A stretch of 64,000 nucleotides of DNA from Lunularia cruciata (taxonomy: Eukaryota; Streptophyta; Marchantiopsida; Lunulariales; Lunulariaceae): the NCBI GenBank assembly GCA_948567375.1, contig OX419759.1, positions 41,827,493-41,891,492 on the forward strand, written 5' to 3'. A program made the position numbers and the translations under genes. Positions 45,232 through 55,803 of the stretch are shown here, one piece after another; within the stretch, counting starts at the first letter, position 1, and each line of letters begins with the position of its first letter. A model generated the notes under the pieces. That model made no database searches. It was not told where the DNA came from and saw only the letters and a program-made list of their open reading frames with translations.

Positions 45232-45941
45232 TTAGGTGGTCTTATATGCCCACAAAGCTATAGGTAGCTTTGTATCCCAATCATAGGCATATTTTAGAGT
45301 CACCTTGTTCAAAATTTTACATAACAACCCATTCACCTTTTTTGTCAGTCCATTCACTTTTGGGTTGTAAGGCATCATCTTCTGATGTTTGGTTTGGAAG
45401 TACTTGGTTAATGCCTCCTCAAGTGAGTTCAAAAAATTAGTCCCTCAGTCACTGACTAATTCTAGAGGACATCCATAATATGAAATGATATTTTGGAAGA
45501 ATGATATTCTATAATAGTTTCTGCATCATCTTGTCGAGTTGCCCCTGCTTCAACTATTTTGGTAGCATAATCAGTGCAAAACAAGATGTATTGTTTCCTT
45601 GTAAATAGAGTCATTGGTTCATTTGGACCCAAAAAACTAATTCCTCATTTCTTCAATGGTGCCAATGGCAAAATTGGTCTCAAAGGCAATTGGGAAGTAG
45701 TCGTCAACTTTCCTATTCTTTGACAGGCATCACAACTTTGGATATCGGCTTGAGTATCCATATACATCATAGACCACCAATACCTCATTACAAGAATTTT
45801 CTTTACTATGTTTTTAAGGGCATAATGTACTCCTAATGCTTTTGAGTGTAAGGACTCAATTACTCCTCTGACTTTGTATGCCTCCAAGCATATCCAAAGT
45901 ACTTCATCTTCATCCATTTTAAATAAAATATTATGCTTCAA
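45232..45941 (-). pseudogene. Family C integrase
   Basis: 45645-45941 contains a zinc-binding N-terminus (LHSKALGVHYALKNIVKKI, YWWSMMYMDTQADIQSCDAC). 45232-45432 contains the distal core: PYNPKVNGLTKKVNGLLCKI, where the catalytic glutamate of the usual TEKVN has become lysine. The part between (first two aspartates) is heavily mutated. It is not functional. Confidence 0.8.
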
Positions 45942-46430
45942 CTAGTATAGTCCAATTTTCTTGAGGAAGAATGCCCTCTGCTCTAGGTCCAGTCCCTCAA
46001 TACACTGGCAAGTATGCATGTAATGATATTCAACCGCATACCTCATACATTGCATTGCCATTAAATGATACAATTCCTTGTCAAGAAACCAATCATCCAC
46101 TTCCAAATCCTGGTCTTGAGTATCCAACCTAGACAGAAAGTCCGCATTTGAATGCAAAGCTCACTTTCTTACTTGTATAGTGTATGTGAATTCTTGTAAC
46201 AACAAGATCCATCTTGCAATTTTCCCAAACAAGTCTACCTTCTTCACCAAACATTGCAATGCCTGATGGTCTACATAGAAGACAAATTTGTCTCCCAACA
46301 AATAGTGGCTAAGTTTCTTGCAAGCATACACCATTCCAAGGGCTTCTCTTTCAATAGTAGTGTATTTTTTTTTTTGCAATTGAAAGCTATTGGTTGGCAT
46401 AATTAATGAGATAGTCCTTCTTCTTCTCAT
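45942..46430 (-). pseudogene. Family C RNase H
   Basis: 46161-46430 shows KKKYTTIEREALGMVYACKK and FYVDHQALQCLVKKVDL, then ARWILLLQEFTYTIQV. 45942-46157 continues with HSNADFLSRLDTQ. The first acidic segment near 46450 is disrupted. It sits directly downstream of the reverse transcriptase thumb. Confidence 0.85.
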
Positions 46431-46497
46431 CCTTCTAAATCAGGTCTACTCTAATTGCCATGGACAAAGTGTCTATGTACACATAAAAAGGGACATC

Positions 46498-46872
46498 CTA
46501 ATTTGGAGCCCTCATACAGGTGCTTCCACTGATTTCTTCCTCAACACTTGGAAAGCTTCTTCTTGTTCTTCTTCCCATAAAAAGTCTTTGGACTTCTTCA
46601 CCAACTTTGTTAAAGGTATAGCTAAGCACCGCATAATTTGACACAAAGCGTTTGTAGTATCTGACATGTCCCAATAAGGCTCTCAACTTGCAAAGCTGAG
46701 ATGGGAAGAGGAGAAATTTCAAAGCTGAGATGAATTTCACCTTCTTGACATCAACTTCAATACCTCGGCTTGAGACCCAATGCCCTAAAAGAATTCCTTC
46801 CTTCACTAGAAAGAAGCATTTGTCTAGATGTAATGACAAGCTAGCAACATGACACCTTTTCAAAAGTTTGGC
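46498..46872 (-). pseudogene. Family C reverse transcriptase, C-terminal part
   Basis: Thumb and connection text: SLHLDKCFFLVKEGILLGHW, SSRGIEVDVKKV, LRALLGHVRYYKRFV. The frame runs straight into the left end of the methyltransferase element. Bridging the insertion with one copy of the duplicated AAAGGT restores the sense of the reading frame to the other half at 56770. Confidence 0.88.
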
Positions 46873-46878
46873 AAAGGT
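46873..46878 (+). repeat. Target-site duplication, left copy (AAAGGT)
   Basis: AAAGGT here is repeated at 56764-56769. Read as a TG...CA insertion, the duplication is the 4-bp AAGG (46874-46877, 56765-56768). Either way the two halves of the interrupted gene meet precisely. Confidence 0.75.
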
Positions 46879-47326
46879 GTCATGCCATTTGTAGTTCTGC
46901 ATCTAAATGCTCGGACACTGGAGTTCCAGTGATGGTAGTTAGAGTTATTCTAGCAGTTTCTCAAGGACTACTTTCCGACAGTTAGATTTTGTGTTTGGGG
47001 TACTGACTTCACGGTAGGGCCCACCGTCACTTTGCACCGTTTGCACCGTTGAGTGTGCCATCAGCGGGACCGTTAGGGTTTCAGGGCTAGCTCGAGTCCA
47101 GGGGGTATAGTTTCGAAGTGAGCTCCAGAGAGCTCACTTCTTTGATGTTGAGCCTTCGAGTTCCTGGCTATGGTGGACAGAGGCCGGCGAGCGTCACTTG
47201 ATTTCTCTATGCTTGAGTGGGTGTGGCTTGACTGTAATCAGTGCCCAGTTGTTGGCAGTTTATAGAGTGACAAATCAAGTACTAATCTGAGTTGAGTTGA
47301 GTTGAGAATGTTAAGCAAGCTGATTA
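46878..47326 (+). repeat. 5' partial LTR (segment B) of the DNMT element
   Basis: 449 bp, from TGTCATGCCATTTG to GCTGATTA, matching 56227-56675 (same length, about 25 differences by eye, mostly transitions). The complete 3' LTR begins 107 bases earlier with segment A, next to the polypurine tract. So this 5' copy lacks the first part of the LTR. Confidence 0.88.
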
Positions 47327-48605
47327 CATCAAAGAAGTGAAGTCAGGGGGAAATCAGGTGCAGGAACGTTGAGTGTTGGTGGTATCTCCAAGCTCGGTGG
47401 ATCGTGGTAGCTCGATTCAGGTTCTGTGTTTCCCTAGTGTGCAGAAGCTCGTGTAGTTGATGCAAATTTGGCAGTTAGGCGGACGGTGTGCGGAAGCGCT
47501 GGCCAAATTTTGAGCAAAGAAGGAGCAATTGTCGAGCAGTGTTGTGATTTTGAGCTCAAGAGGTGAAGGTAGGACCAATTTGCTGCGAGTTGGGCTCAGA
47601 AAGTGAAATTGAAGGTGGAGTTGGAAAGCTCTTCTCATGACATTGTGATTTGGAAAAACCCGTTTTGTCAATTTGGCTCGAGTGGAAAGTTAGCGAGGGA
47701 TTTGGCGGACATCCATCTTTAGGGTTTACGTCAGATTTTTGGGCCAGAATTGGAGGAGTTTCGCTGTTTGGCCAGATTTGGAGAAGTTTTGCTAGTTTGG
47801 AGGAGTTTTGCAGATTTGGAGAAGTTTCACCAATTTTGGAGGAGGTTCGAAGTGGCAACAAGAAAGGCCTCATTTGGCTGAATTTCGGCATTTCAAGGCT
47901 TCGAGGCATAGGGCTGTGGGCTATGAGAGGCTACGAAGGCCTAGAAGGGCCAGCAAGCCAGCTTGCTGGCGTGAGGCTAGCTAGTTTAGTGTAGATCTTG
48001 GTCATTGGTTGGCAAAATCTGCCTTTCTTGCTAGATTGTGCGCAACAGGGTTTGACCCCTAGATCTCTTGTTCCTAGACTGGTGCCCTAGCCAACTGGTC
48101 CACCCTCACTTGTTGTCATAGTGATTGTGCCACTGTTATCTATACACATGTAGCTTTGGCTAGGAGAGGCAGTTTGATCCCATTCTTGGTGATCCTGGTA
48201 GCTTAGGACTTAGATACGAACTACTCTTATGTCAAATGCCAAATGGTGGCAGAGTCAGTCCCGTGTTGTGTTATGAGATGGAGGGTTTTTGTTTAGATTT
48301 CTTGTGATTGGATCCCCTCCATTCTCTGCTTCTTGTTTGTGCACCATGTTTGTGTGAGGTACCCTGACTTTTGAGCGTTGGTGCTCTGGTGTGCTCTCGG
48401 TGGTGAGGCTGGAGTGATGACCAATCAGACTACCTTTGTTTCTCTCCGGTGAGGCAGGAAGTGATGACCTGCAGACCGTGAGAGTGCGTGTTATGATGGT
48501 AGGTTACAGGTTGCCCTTCCCCTAGTGTAGTTATCTTGGTAGAGTTACATTAGTGGGTGGTGTTTAGTTGGTGTTGGCACTTGGTGGGGTACTTGCGGTT
48601 GCGAC
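47327..48605 (+). other. Leader of the DNMT element
   Basis: About 1.3 kb between the LTR and the first gag-like text. The bases after the LTR (CATCAAAGAAGTG) are the expected primer-binding position, but I cannot match a tRNA. ORFs on either strand here (for example 47650-47994 plus, 47556-47909 minus) are low-complexity consequences of repeated GGAG/TTTGG runs near 47750-47850 and are not called as genes. Confidence 0.6.
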
Positions 48606-49740
48606 TTGCGGTTGCAGTTGGTGGTTCGGGTTTGCTGTTGCAGTTACGTGGTCACGACGACGGAGTTCTTTGGAGATTCCAGAGGAGTTAGCCCTGCAGT
48701 ACGCAGTGGGTTTACTCGGAGTGGTGCTCGGTATCAGCCTGTATCTCAGGTCCCAGTGAGGGAGGAGATTGACTCTGAGTTGGAGTTCAACATAGGAGCT
48801 GATTCAGTTGAGAGTGCACTTGGTGTGTCCGCACCGTTGTTGTGGGACATGGACGAGATTTATGGGGCCTCCAAAGGCCCTAGGCGTTACTTTGGTACAG
48901 TGGGTACCATTGAGTTGGATGACTTCATCTAGGAGTTTGATAGTTGGTGTGATCTGCAGCAGATGCGGAACCCGACTTTGTTCACACCCTTCATGGCATG
49001 GAAGGGGTTGTTTCAGCACTTGGAGGGTCCACCAATGGATGATTACCATGAGTTCAGGAGAGCTCATTTGGAGGAGATTGAGTTATGGAGACAGTATTGG
49101 TCTCCACACTATGTCTCCATCACTTCAGGCTCGGTGGCCAAGAGTAGATCGGCTGTACCTACGAGTTCTAGCTCGAGTAGTGTGGGTGGAGCTAGTGGAG
49201 GTGCACTAGCTGGAGATAGTGCTACTATGAGTGGAGGTACCGCTGCAGGAGGTGGTGTGGTACCGGGGTTTAACCCCATGGTTGAGTTCTTCCTATGTTT
49301 GAGGCAGAACTACCAGGGAGTGTGGACTGACAAGCTGAGGAGCTTGCAGGAGTTCCAGCGGAAGGTTAGAGAGAGCCTACGCGAGGCATATACTCGCATG
49401 AGGCGGCTGATCAGTTTCACTCAGGGAGTTACTGAGGCCCAGGCAGTCCAGTTTTGGTATGGGATACTAGACAGGGAGTTGCGACGTAGAGTTCGTGATG
49501 CTACGTTGTTGTAGGCTACTTCGCCCACTTTGGCAGTAGTCTTTGGTTTGGCTGAGCGTATTGAGCTCAACATGGTGGAGGAGAGAGTGGTGACAGCTGG
49601 ATTTGGTAGAGAGACCTCATCCACGGTTGTGACTTCTTCTAGAGTGCAGCAAAGTGCACCATGCCTAGTTGGTTTTTGAGGACAGGGTGGACAGCCCAGA
49701 TCCTATGGAGCGAGTGGAGGGCCTAGTGGAGTTAGACCCT
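48606..49740 (+). pseudogene. DNMT-element gag (capsid domain), interrupted by three stops
   Basis: One frame runs from a stop at 48540 through 49752 and beyond. It carries acidic N-terminal text (LWDMDEIYGASKGPRRYFG), then FMAWKGLFQHLEGPPMDDYH, a Ser/Gly-rich linker, and the capsid-like core MVEFFLCLRQNYQGVWTDKL, AYTRMRRLISFTQGVTEAQA, QFWYGILDRELRRRV. Stops TAG 48930-48932, TAG 49512-49514 and TGA 49677-49679 are each one C-to-T change from CAG, CAG and CGA, and the protein sense continues across all three. The true start is unclear; the 48606 codon is TTG. Confidence 0.8.
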
Positions 49741-49751
49741 TACCCTCATTT

Positions 49752-51540
49752 TTGGGTCAGCAGCAGCCAGTGAGTGGTGGTGTTGCTTGTTGGACTTGTG
49801 GTGGACCTCACCATAGGAGAGAGTGTACTCAGGGCAGCGGACCTGATACCTCTGGTGCATCACAGCCAGCACAGAGGCAGTGTGAGCATTGCCACAGATT
49901 TGGTCACACTAGTGACCGGTGTTTTGACCTACACCCAGAGTTACGGAGTGGTAGGGCTGCTATGGCAGGTAGTAGAGGAGCTCCAGTTCATGGAGGACGA
50001 GGTGGTAGAGGTGGTGGTAGAGGATCTACACCTAGTAGGGGTGCGGTACCTGCCCTTACTTCTGACACAATTATGGCTACTCGGATTGAGCAGTTGGAGC
50101 AGAGATTGGCTAGTATGGCTATTGCTCAGAGGAGATCAGATTCGGGTGCTGAGGCTTCCACCTCATATGCTGGTGATAGAGATGCTTTGGACTTCATGTG
50201 CGGAGCAGCACAGGTGGATGCATCTGCAGCAGTGACTAGGAGTGCAGTACGTGCTCCAAAGCCTAGAGGAGCATCAGTGGAGTTGGACCCACAGAGAGGA
50301 GAGGTTGGGAGACAGGTCAGACTTCCCCAGTCTTTCACGCTATCTGAGGCATTGCAGACAACATCCATGGTTCCTAGACGTCCCAGTGCAAGTGTGGTAG
50401 GTGGTGATGGAGTACCTGATGGAGTACCTGCTAGTCAGCCACCTGCTACTACACAGACTGAGTCTAGCATGATGTTGGGGGCGGCTCAACTGATTATGCG
50501 GCATCCTTTATTTTTAGCCAATGACATGTTTACATTGGGAGTTGACCCAGCCCCAGTGTTCCGGTTGGCTGCCACGTTGTGTGAGAGTACGGATGGTGCA
50601 GTTCCTACTACTATAGCAGAGGTGGTTGGTAGTGGATCTGACTTGATTGAGGAGCATGGGATCCGTTCAGCGACCAGTGGGTTGTGGCAGGCAGCAGCGG
50701 CTAGACTGGAGGAGTTGCCAGCTAGACCGGCCTTTGAGAGAGCGCGGTTTACACCTGGTGTTGTCCTATTGGATAACCAGAGGGGGATTTTTCGTTTGGT
50801 GGGACCTTCAAGGAAGGTCTATACACCACAGAGAGTCTTGTTAGACTCTGGTGCGCAGCCCCTTATGTTGGGGAAGGTTGCAGTTGTCGGTCTGGAGTTA
50901 CGGAAGACCGATGTGGAGAGGTGTCCATTTCAGATCCAGACATCTCTTGGTGGTGGTTCGACACAGTACATCACACGTGGAGAGCTTGTTGTCCAGGTTC
51001 AGCCTGGTCATCCGACTGATAGCTTGATGGTGAGAGCTCAGGCTATTGCGACGATAGCTGAGTCATATGATGTGCTAGTTGGGGGAGCAGTGTTATACCC
51101 TATGGGTTTCAGCATTGACTATTGGGAGGAGACAACCTCTTATAGACCTGGTTGGCAGTCTGGTGAGGGACGGGTATGTCGCCTACTAGTACGCTTCAGT
51201 AGTGGCAGTCTTGGCTCACTACAGTCCGGGACCATGGCAGCATCAGTTTTAGCTTTCAGCGGTGTAGTTACTTGGCCTGGTGACTTGTTGGAGGGGAACG
51301 CCCATGCAGAGGATACTCCAATACCAGAGGAGATCACTTGGCTATGGAGTACGAGTGGGATTGTTCCATCCACCTTGGATGTTCCATTGTGGAGTTCAAA
51401 GGAGGCATTGCAGCAGCATGCAGATCAGTTGGTGCAGCAGGCTTGGAGTGGAGCCTTCGTACCATCAGGGGATGAGTGTGAGGATGAGCGTCCAGAGGCG
51501 ATTGCTTTGACACCTCTGGATACCACACTCATTGCTTGGC
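49752..51540 (+). pseudogene. DNMT-element nucleocapsid and retropepsin (ORF1 middle)
   Basis: Same frame as gag. Residues 13-27 and 46-59 of the open segment are zinc knuckles: CWTCGGPHHRREC (one residue short) and CEHCHRFGHTSDRC (canonical CCHC). An RGG-type tract (GGRGGRGGGRGS) follows, then a linker with a short helix. The protease active site is VLLDSGAQPLMLG at about residues 362-374. It is followed by a flap-like SLGGGSTQYITRGELV and AESYDVLVGGAVLYPMGFS, where gypsy proteases have YDVILG. A predicted function is polyprotein cleavage. The joint with the methyltransferase is a linker of about 150 residues. Confidence 0.85.
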
Positions 51541-52559
51541 AGTATCCAGTAGAGGGGATATGTCTATTGGAGTTGTTTGGTGGGATTAACACCGGACTAG
51601 CTGCGGTGTTACATGCGGGTATCCGAGTACAGAGGTACTTGTATGTAGAGAGAGATGAGACTGCTAGGCGAGTCTCTCTACATCATGTGGCACACTTGGC
51701 CTATCAGTATCCGGAGTTATTACCGATGTCAGCAGTCAGAGGTTACCAAAAGGCCTTACCAGGAGACATTTCCTTACTGGGGGCGCATGACCTAGAGAGA
51801 CATGGGCCTATTCACTTGGTGATTTCTGGATGGCCATGTCAGGGACATACACGTGCGGGCCGTGGTTTGGGTCTTCAGGATCCTTGTTCTGGTGTGTTTT
51901 GGGAGATGTTACGGATACTACGACATCTCCAGGTTCATCAGTCTGTTTCTCCAGCTTACCTTTTGGAGAACGTTCCATTGATGGGTGATTCTCGCACTAG
52001 AGTGGTGGCGAGTACACATCAGGTCCATTCATGGATGGGACCTACTGTATTGTTAGATGCAGCCAGAGTGGGATCACGGGCTCATCGTCTTCGCCTTTGG
52101 TGGACGAACCTTTTACCCAGAGAGGTTCTACAGCGTAGTTATGATGGGATTCAGCGACTAGACCACATTCTTGTTGATGATATCTTGGATGTTGGACGTC
52201 AGTCTCAGACAGTGGTAGTGGCTGATAGGTCACCTATGGCAGTGGTGAACCTAGTTGGACAGCCTAGAGCTGCATTTCCCACACTCATGAGTTTCCCAGG
52301 CTCTCATGCTTTTTGAGAGGGAGGACCTGGACTTGTTTGGGACTCACAATTACAGCAGTTGGTGGAGCCCAATGCTGATGAGAGAGAGCGGGCGATGGGT
52401 TTTTGCACCGGTATTACCGTTGTTCCAGAAGTGTTAGAGGCATCCAGGCGTCAGGTGTTAGGTCAGGCTATGGACCTGAACTGTTTGACCTGGATTGTGA
52501 GCCTTGGTTTGGTAGAGCAGCATAGGATGCGCTTGATAGGCATCACCAGACACTTGTGA
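51541..52559 (+). pseudogene. C5-cytosine DNA methyltransferase domain (DNMT3/DRM-like), one stop
   Basis: Fused in frame to gag-protease. Motif I is LELFGGINTGLA (about residue 605), motif II YVERDETARRVS, motif IV ISGWPCQGHTRAGRG with the catalytic Pro-Cys (about 690), motif VI LLENVP (736), and motif VIII AARVGSRAHRLRLWW (768). The variable region ends MSFPGSHAF, then TGA (52314-52316, one C-to-T from CGA), then EGGPGLVWD. Motif IX is DERERAMGFCTGIT, and motif X RRQVLGQAMDLNCLTWI. Motif order I to X is not circularly permuted, unlike plant DRM2, so DNMT3 type is likelier. It would transfer a methyl group from S-adenosylmethionine to cytosine in DNA. Catalytic residues survive; only the stop breaks it. 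Confidence 0.9.
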
Positions 52560-52940
52560 GCCCTGTGCCTATTGAGACGATTCAGGCACATGCTGGGGGC
52601 GATGGACCGAGTGGACATGGTATTCTTGGGACACATCCAGTAGCTACTAGGGAGAGTGGTCTACTTGGAGTCCATCCAGGTGAGCGAGGGCTACTTGGGT
52701 TACACCCTTGGTCCACATGGGATGCAGCCAGAGGACGTGTGGAGCTTGCAGCCAGAGTGGAGGGAGTTTTCACACAGAGGTTGGGACTTCTAGTGGTCGG
52801 GAGCATGACATCATTGCTCCCAAGGGCCCAGTGTAGCAGCCAGTCAGTACGTCCTCCACTCCTACTATAGTTACAGAGGATACTTGGGAGCCAGATCTTG
52901 GACCCAAGCTTACTGGAGAGGAAAGACAGAGGGTTTGGAG
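52560..52940 (+). pseudogene. ORF1/ORF2 junction and pol N-terminal linker
   Basis: ORF1 ends TGA at 52557-52559. Pol lies one frame over (+1). The linker in the pol frame has REHDIIAPKGPV, a TAG (52834-52836, one C-to-T from CAG), then PTIVTEDTWEPDLGPKLTGE leading into reverse transcriptase. In the third frame the same DNA encodes three GxLGxHP repeats (52610-52720), so a short near-repeat underlies the DNA. How ORF2 is expressed (frameshift, reinitiation) cannot be told. Confidence 0.55.
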
Positions 52941-52944
52941 GTTC

Positions 52945-53850
52945 TTGAGGAGTCACACAAGTTGTTTTGCCTTCAGTATGAAGCATTTGGGTGCTCTGAA
53001 GGGACTTAATATACGGATTGAGCTGACTAGCGACACACCAGTTTTCAGATGTCCTTATCGATATAGTGATATGGAGAGGACATTGATTCAAAGCCGGAGA
53101 AGTGACCTTTTTGAGGCTGGTTTGGTGGAGATTTCACATGGAGAGTATGCATCAGCGACAGTGATGCCAGCCAAGAAGGATATGCATGGCAACTATACAG
53201 ATAGGCGGATGTGTGGAGATTACCATCCTATCAACCGACAGACCAGGGCTGATCGGTATGCCATGCGTACACTGGAGGAGATTTTTGATGCAATTGGGCA
53301 TGCAAAGATCTTTAGTACTTTGGATCTTCGAGCGGGATATCATCAGTTGCCGATCAAGGAGGAAGATAAGTCCAAGACAGCATTTTGGGCTATTGATCCT
53401 CACGGCAAGGATGTGCTATATCAGTGGAGGTTCTCACCATTTGGGTTGAAGAATGCTCCCGCTGAGTTCCAGAGGGTCATGGATAGGATTCTAGTTGGAT
53501 TGGATTTTGCTCGGTGCTATATTGATGACATTTTGGTTTATAGCACTACTGTGGAGGAGCATGAGAGACAGTTGTTGGAGGTGTTTGAGAGGTTGAGATC
53601 TCATGGACTCAAATTACATCCTGGGAAGTGTAGGTTCTTCCATGAGCAGGTTGAGTATTTAGGTCACACTATCTACCCCGGAGGACTTGGTGTTCAGCAG
53701 ACCAAGGTGGAGGCTATTGCACGTATTCCTTGGCCTACGGATGTGAGCAGAGTGCGAGCATTCCTTGGGTTGGCAAACTTCTATCACCGCTATGTTAGAG
53801 GATTTAGTGCCATTGCCAAGGCCTTGACGAAGCTGACCAAGCTTACATAG
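52945..53850 (+). pseudogene. DNMT-element reverse transcriptase
   Basis: This 301-residue open segment covers the enzyme: fingers (YSDMERTLIQSRRSDLFEAG, TVMPAKKD), MCGDYHPINRQTRADRY, palm FSTLDLRAGYHQLPIKEEDK, WRFSPFGLKNAPAEFQRVMD, active site CYIDDILVYS, thumb LHPGKCRFFHEQVEYLGHTI and FLGLANFYHRYVRGFS. Every catalytic residue appears intact. The TAG at 53848-53850 (one C-to-T from CAG) is followed in frame by EWCWGDEQERAF, the start of the connection to RNase H, so the stop is secondary. The called start (TTG) is arbitrary; the true frame begins upstream. Confidence 0.93.
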
Positions 53851-54330
53851 GAGTGGTGTTGGGGAGATGAGCAGGAGAGAGCTTTTGTAGAGCTCAAGGA
53901 GAGGTTGACATCTGCTCCTATTTTGAGGAGACCGATCAAGGGACGACCATTTCAGGTTCACACTGATTGGAGTATGTTGGGGCTTGGAGCGGTGCTCACC
54001 CAACATGATGATGAGGAGAAGGAGTTTGTGGTGGCCTATGCTAGTCGCTCCAACAATTCAGCGGAGGCAAAGTATAGTTCATATGAGGGAGAGTGCTTGG
54101 CAGCAGTTTGGGCAGTAGCACATTTCCGATGTTACCTATTTGGTAACCCCTTCACTCTCATCACTGATCATCAGCCGCTGAAGTGGTTGATGGAGTCCGA
54201 CAAGCTTTCAGGGAAGCTTGCACGATGGGCTCTGATTTTACAGGAGTACAATTTCACGGTTGTTCACAGACCTGGAGTGGTGAACCGTGATGCAGATGGG
54301 TTGAGTAGAAACCCATGTCCCAGCCAGTAG
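53851..54330 (+). pseudogene. DNMT-element RNase H
   Basis: It is in the same frame as reverse transcriptase and contains VHTDWSMLGLGAVLTQ (first aspartate), YSSYEGECLAAVWAV (glutamate), FTLITDHQPLKWLMES (aspartate), and ARWALILQEYNFTVVHRPG, VNRDADGLSRNP. All acidic positions are kept. It ends at TAG 54328-54330, again one C-to-T from CAG, and integrase continues in frame. Confidence 0.92.
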
Positions 54331-54372
54331 GATCAGACCGGAGCACGTTGGCATGGTGAGACAGATGGGGAG

Positions 54373-55803
54373 ATGGTGCCAGGTTGGCATGCATTGGCCT
54401 TTCTGTGTATATTTGCAGAGACTTTGGTGGTATCTCTCTCAGCGCATACAAGAGGAGTTATTGAGGTCACAGATCCAGAGAGTGAAGATATTGGTACAGT
54501 TCAGCGAGACATTCATGATGATGTCTTAGTGATGGACTATCTTCGCACTGGTGTTGTGGGTGGCATAGTTGGGGCCAAGGAGAGAGACCGTGTTCTTCAG
54601 CGAGCCAAACGGTTCAGATTGGAGGGTAGACACCTTTTGCGTGTATGGGAGGATGGTAGAGTGCAAGTAGTACCACTTCCATCACAGAGACCACAGTTGG
54701 TCCATCATGCTCATGAGGAGCTAGGACATTTTGGAGTAAAGCATACATGTAGCTTACTTAAGAGTCATTATTGGTGGCGCGGTATGCAGACCGAGGTACA
54801 ACAGTTTGTTGCCAGATGTATGGTTTGTGACCGAGTTAGAGCATCATTCAATGCTCCTACGCCACAGTTACACCCATTACCTATCATGGGATTGGGTTAT
54901 CGTTGGAGTTTGGACTTTGCCGGACCTTTATCGCTAACTATGAAACATCATCGGTATGTTTTGGTGATGGTGGAGCACTTCTCCAAGTGGATTGAGTTGG
55001 TGGCACTTCCTGACAAGTCTAGTGAAGGGACAGCTTACTCGTTCCTGGATCAAGTTCTTAGTCATTTTGGTGCACCAGCTGAGGTTTTGACTGATCAGGG
55101 TACAGAGTTCTTGGGAGAGTTTCAGGTCTTGTGTGACAAGGCTTTGATTGATCATTGTACTACATCCCGAGATCACCCTGAGGCGGATGGCTTAGCAGAG
55201 AGAGTGGTTCAGACGGTGAAGAGAGGATTGCAAAAGTATGGTTTGCAAAGAGGCCACTTGGGAGATTGGGATCTCCAGTTACCTTGGTTGGCCATGGGCT
55301 ATCGGTTCAGCCGGCAAGCCTCCTTAGCATCCTTCTCTCCATACTTTCTACTCTATGGACGAGATCCAGATTTACCTGCAGCCATTCGTCGAGATGCTAC
55401 TGTAGTTTTGGACTTGGATGACCCCGATGTATGGATGAGCGCATGCTCTCATCGGGCAGAGATCTTTCGGAGAGTGATGCCGATGGCCTTTGAGAACTTG
55501 GCAATTGCTCAGCATAGAGATACTTTACGCTATGCTACCATTCGAGGAGGAGGTTATAGACCCTCGATCCGTCGATTTCATCCAGGTGACTATGTATATC
55601 TACAGCAGACAGCACCGACGACACTTGATGTTTCTATAGGCCGCACTATCTTGAGAGTGCGTGAGGTTTCGCCATCTGGAGTCCTTGTGTTAGAAGGACG
55701 TGATGGTGTTGTTTGGAAGGATCATGTGCGCAATTGTGCGCCATGCCACCTTCCAAACATTGATGGTACTATGGACCCAAGCTTGGCACTTGTACGTGCA
55801 GGC
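54373..55803 (+). pseudogene. DNMT-element integrase
   Basis: The first ~478 residues of an uninterrupted 525-residue segment. The zinc-binding N-terminus is HHAHEELGHFGVKHTCSLLK, then WRGMQTEVQQFVARCMVC. The core has WSLDFAGPL (first aspartate, about residue 181), VLTDQGTEFLGEF (second, about 240) and HPEADGLAERV (glutamate, about 275). I count 34 residues between the last two rather than 35, from a one-residue deletion. A long C-terminal domain (HPGDYVYLQQTA, VLEGRDGVVWKDHVRNCAPC) binds DNA and resembles the GPY/F module region. The domain itself is intact; only upstream stops disable it. Confidence 0.92.

Noticed and set aside
47556-47994. Overlapping ORFs on both strands in the DNMT-element leader
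   Set aside because: Both arise from a locally repetitive GGAG/TTTGG tract; no conserved motif, and they lie in the expected untranslated leader.
49752-52316. Methyltransferase read as a host gene with a retrotransposon inserted beside it
   Set aside because: The domain is in one frame with gag, knuckles and retropepsin upstream, and lies between them and reverse transcriptase of the same strand and composition.
51541-52559. Methyltransferase as a bacterial restriction-modification enzyme or contamination
   Set aside because: The variable-region and motif IX/X text resembles eukaryotic DNMT3/DRM enzymes, and both flanks are plant retrotransposon.
48606-54330. Stop codons explained by APOBEC-type editing of minus-strand cDNA or by fungal RIP
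   Set aside because: cDNA editing would give G-to-A on the sense strand (TGG to stop), which is not what is seen; RIP is not known in plants.
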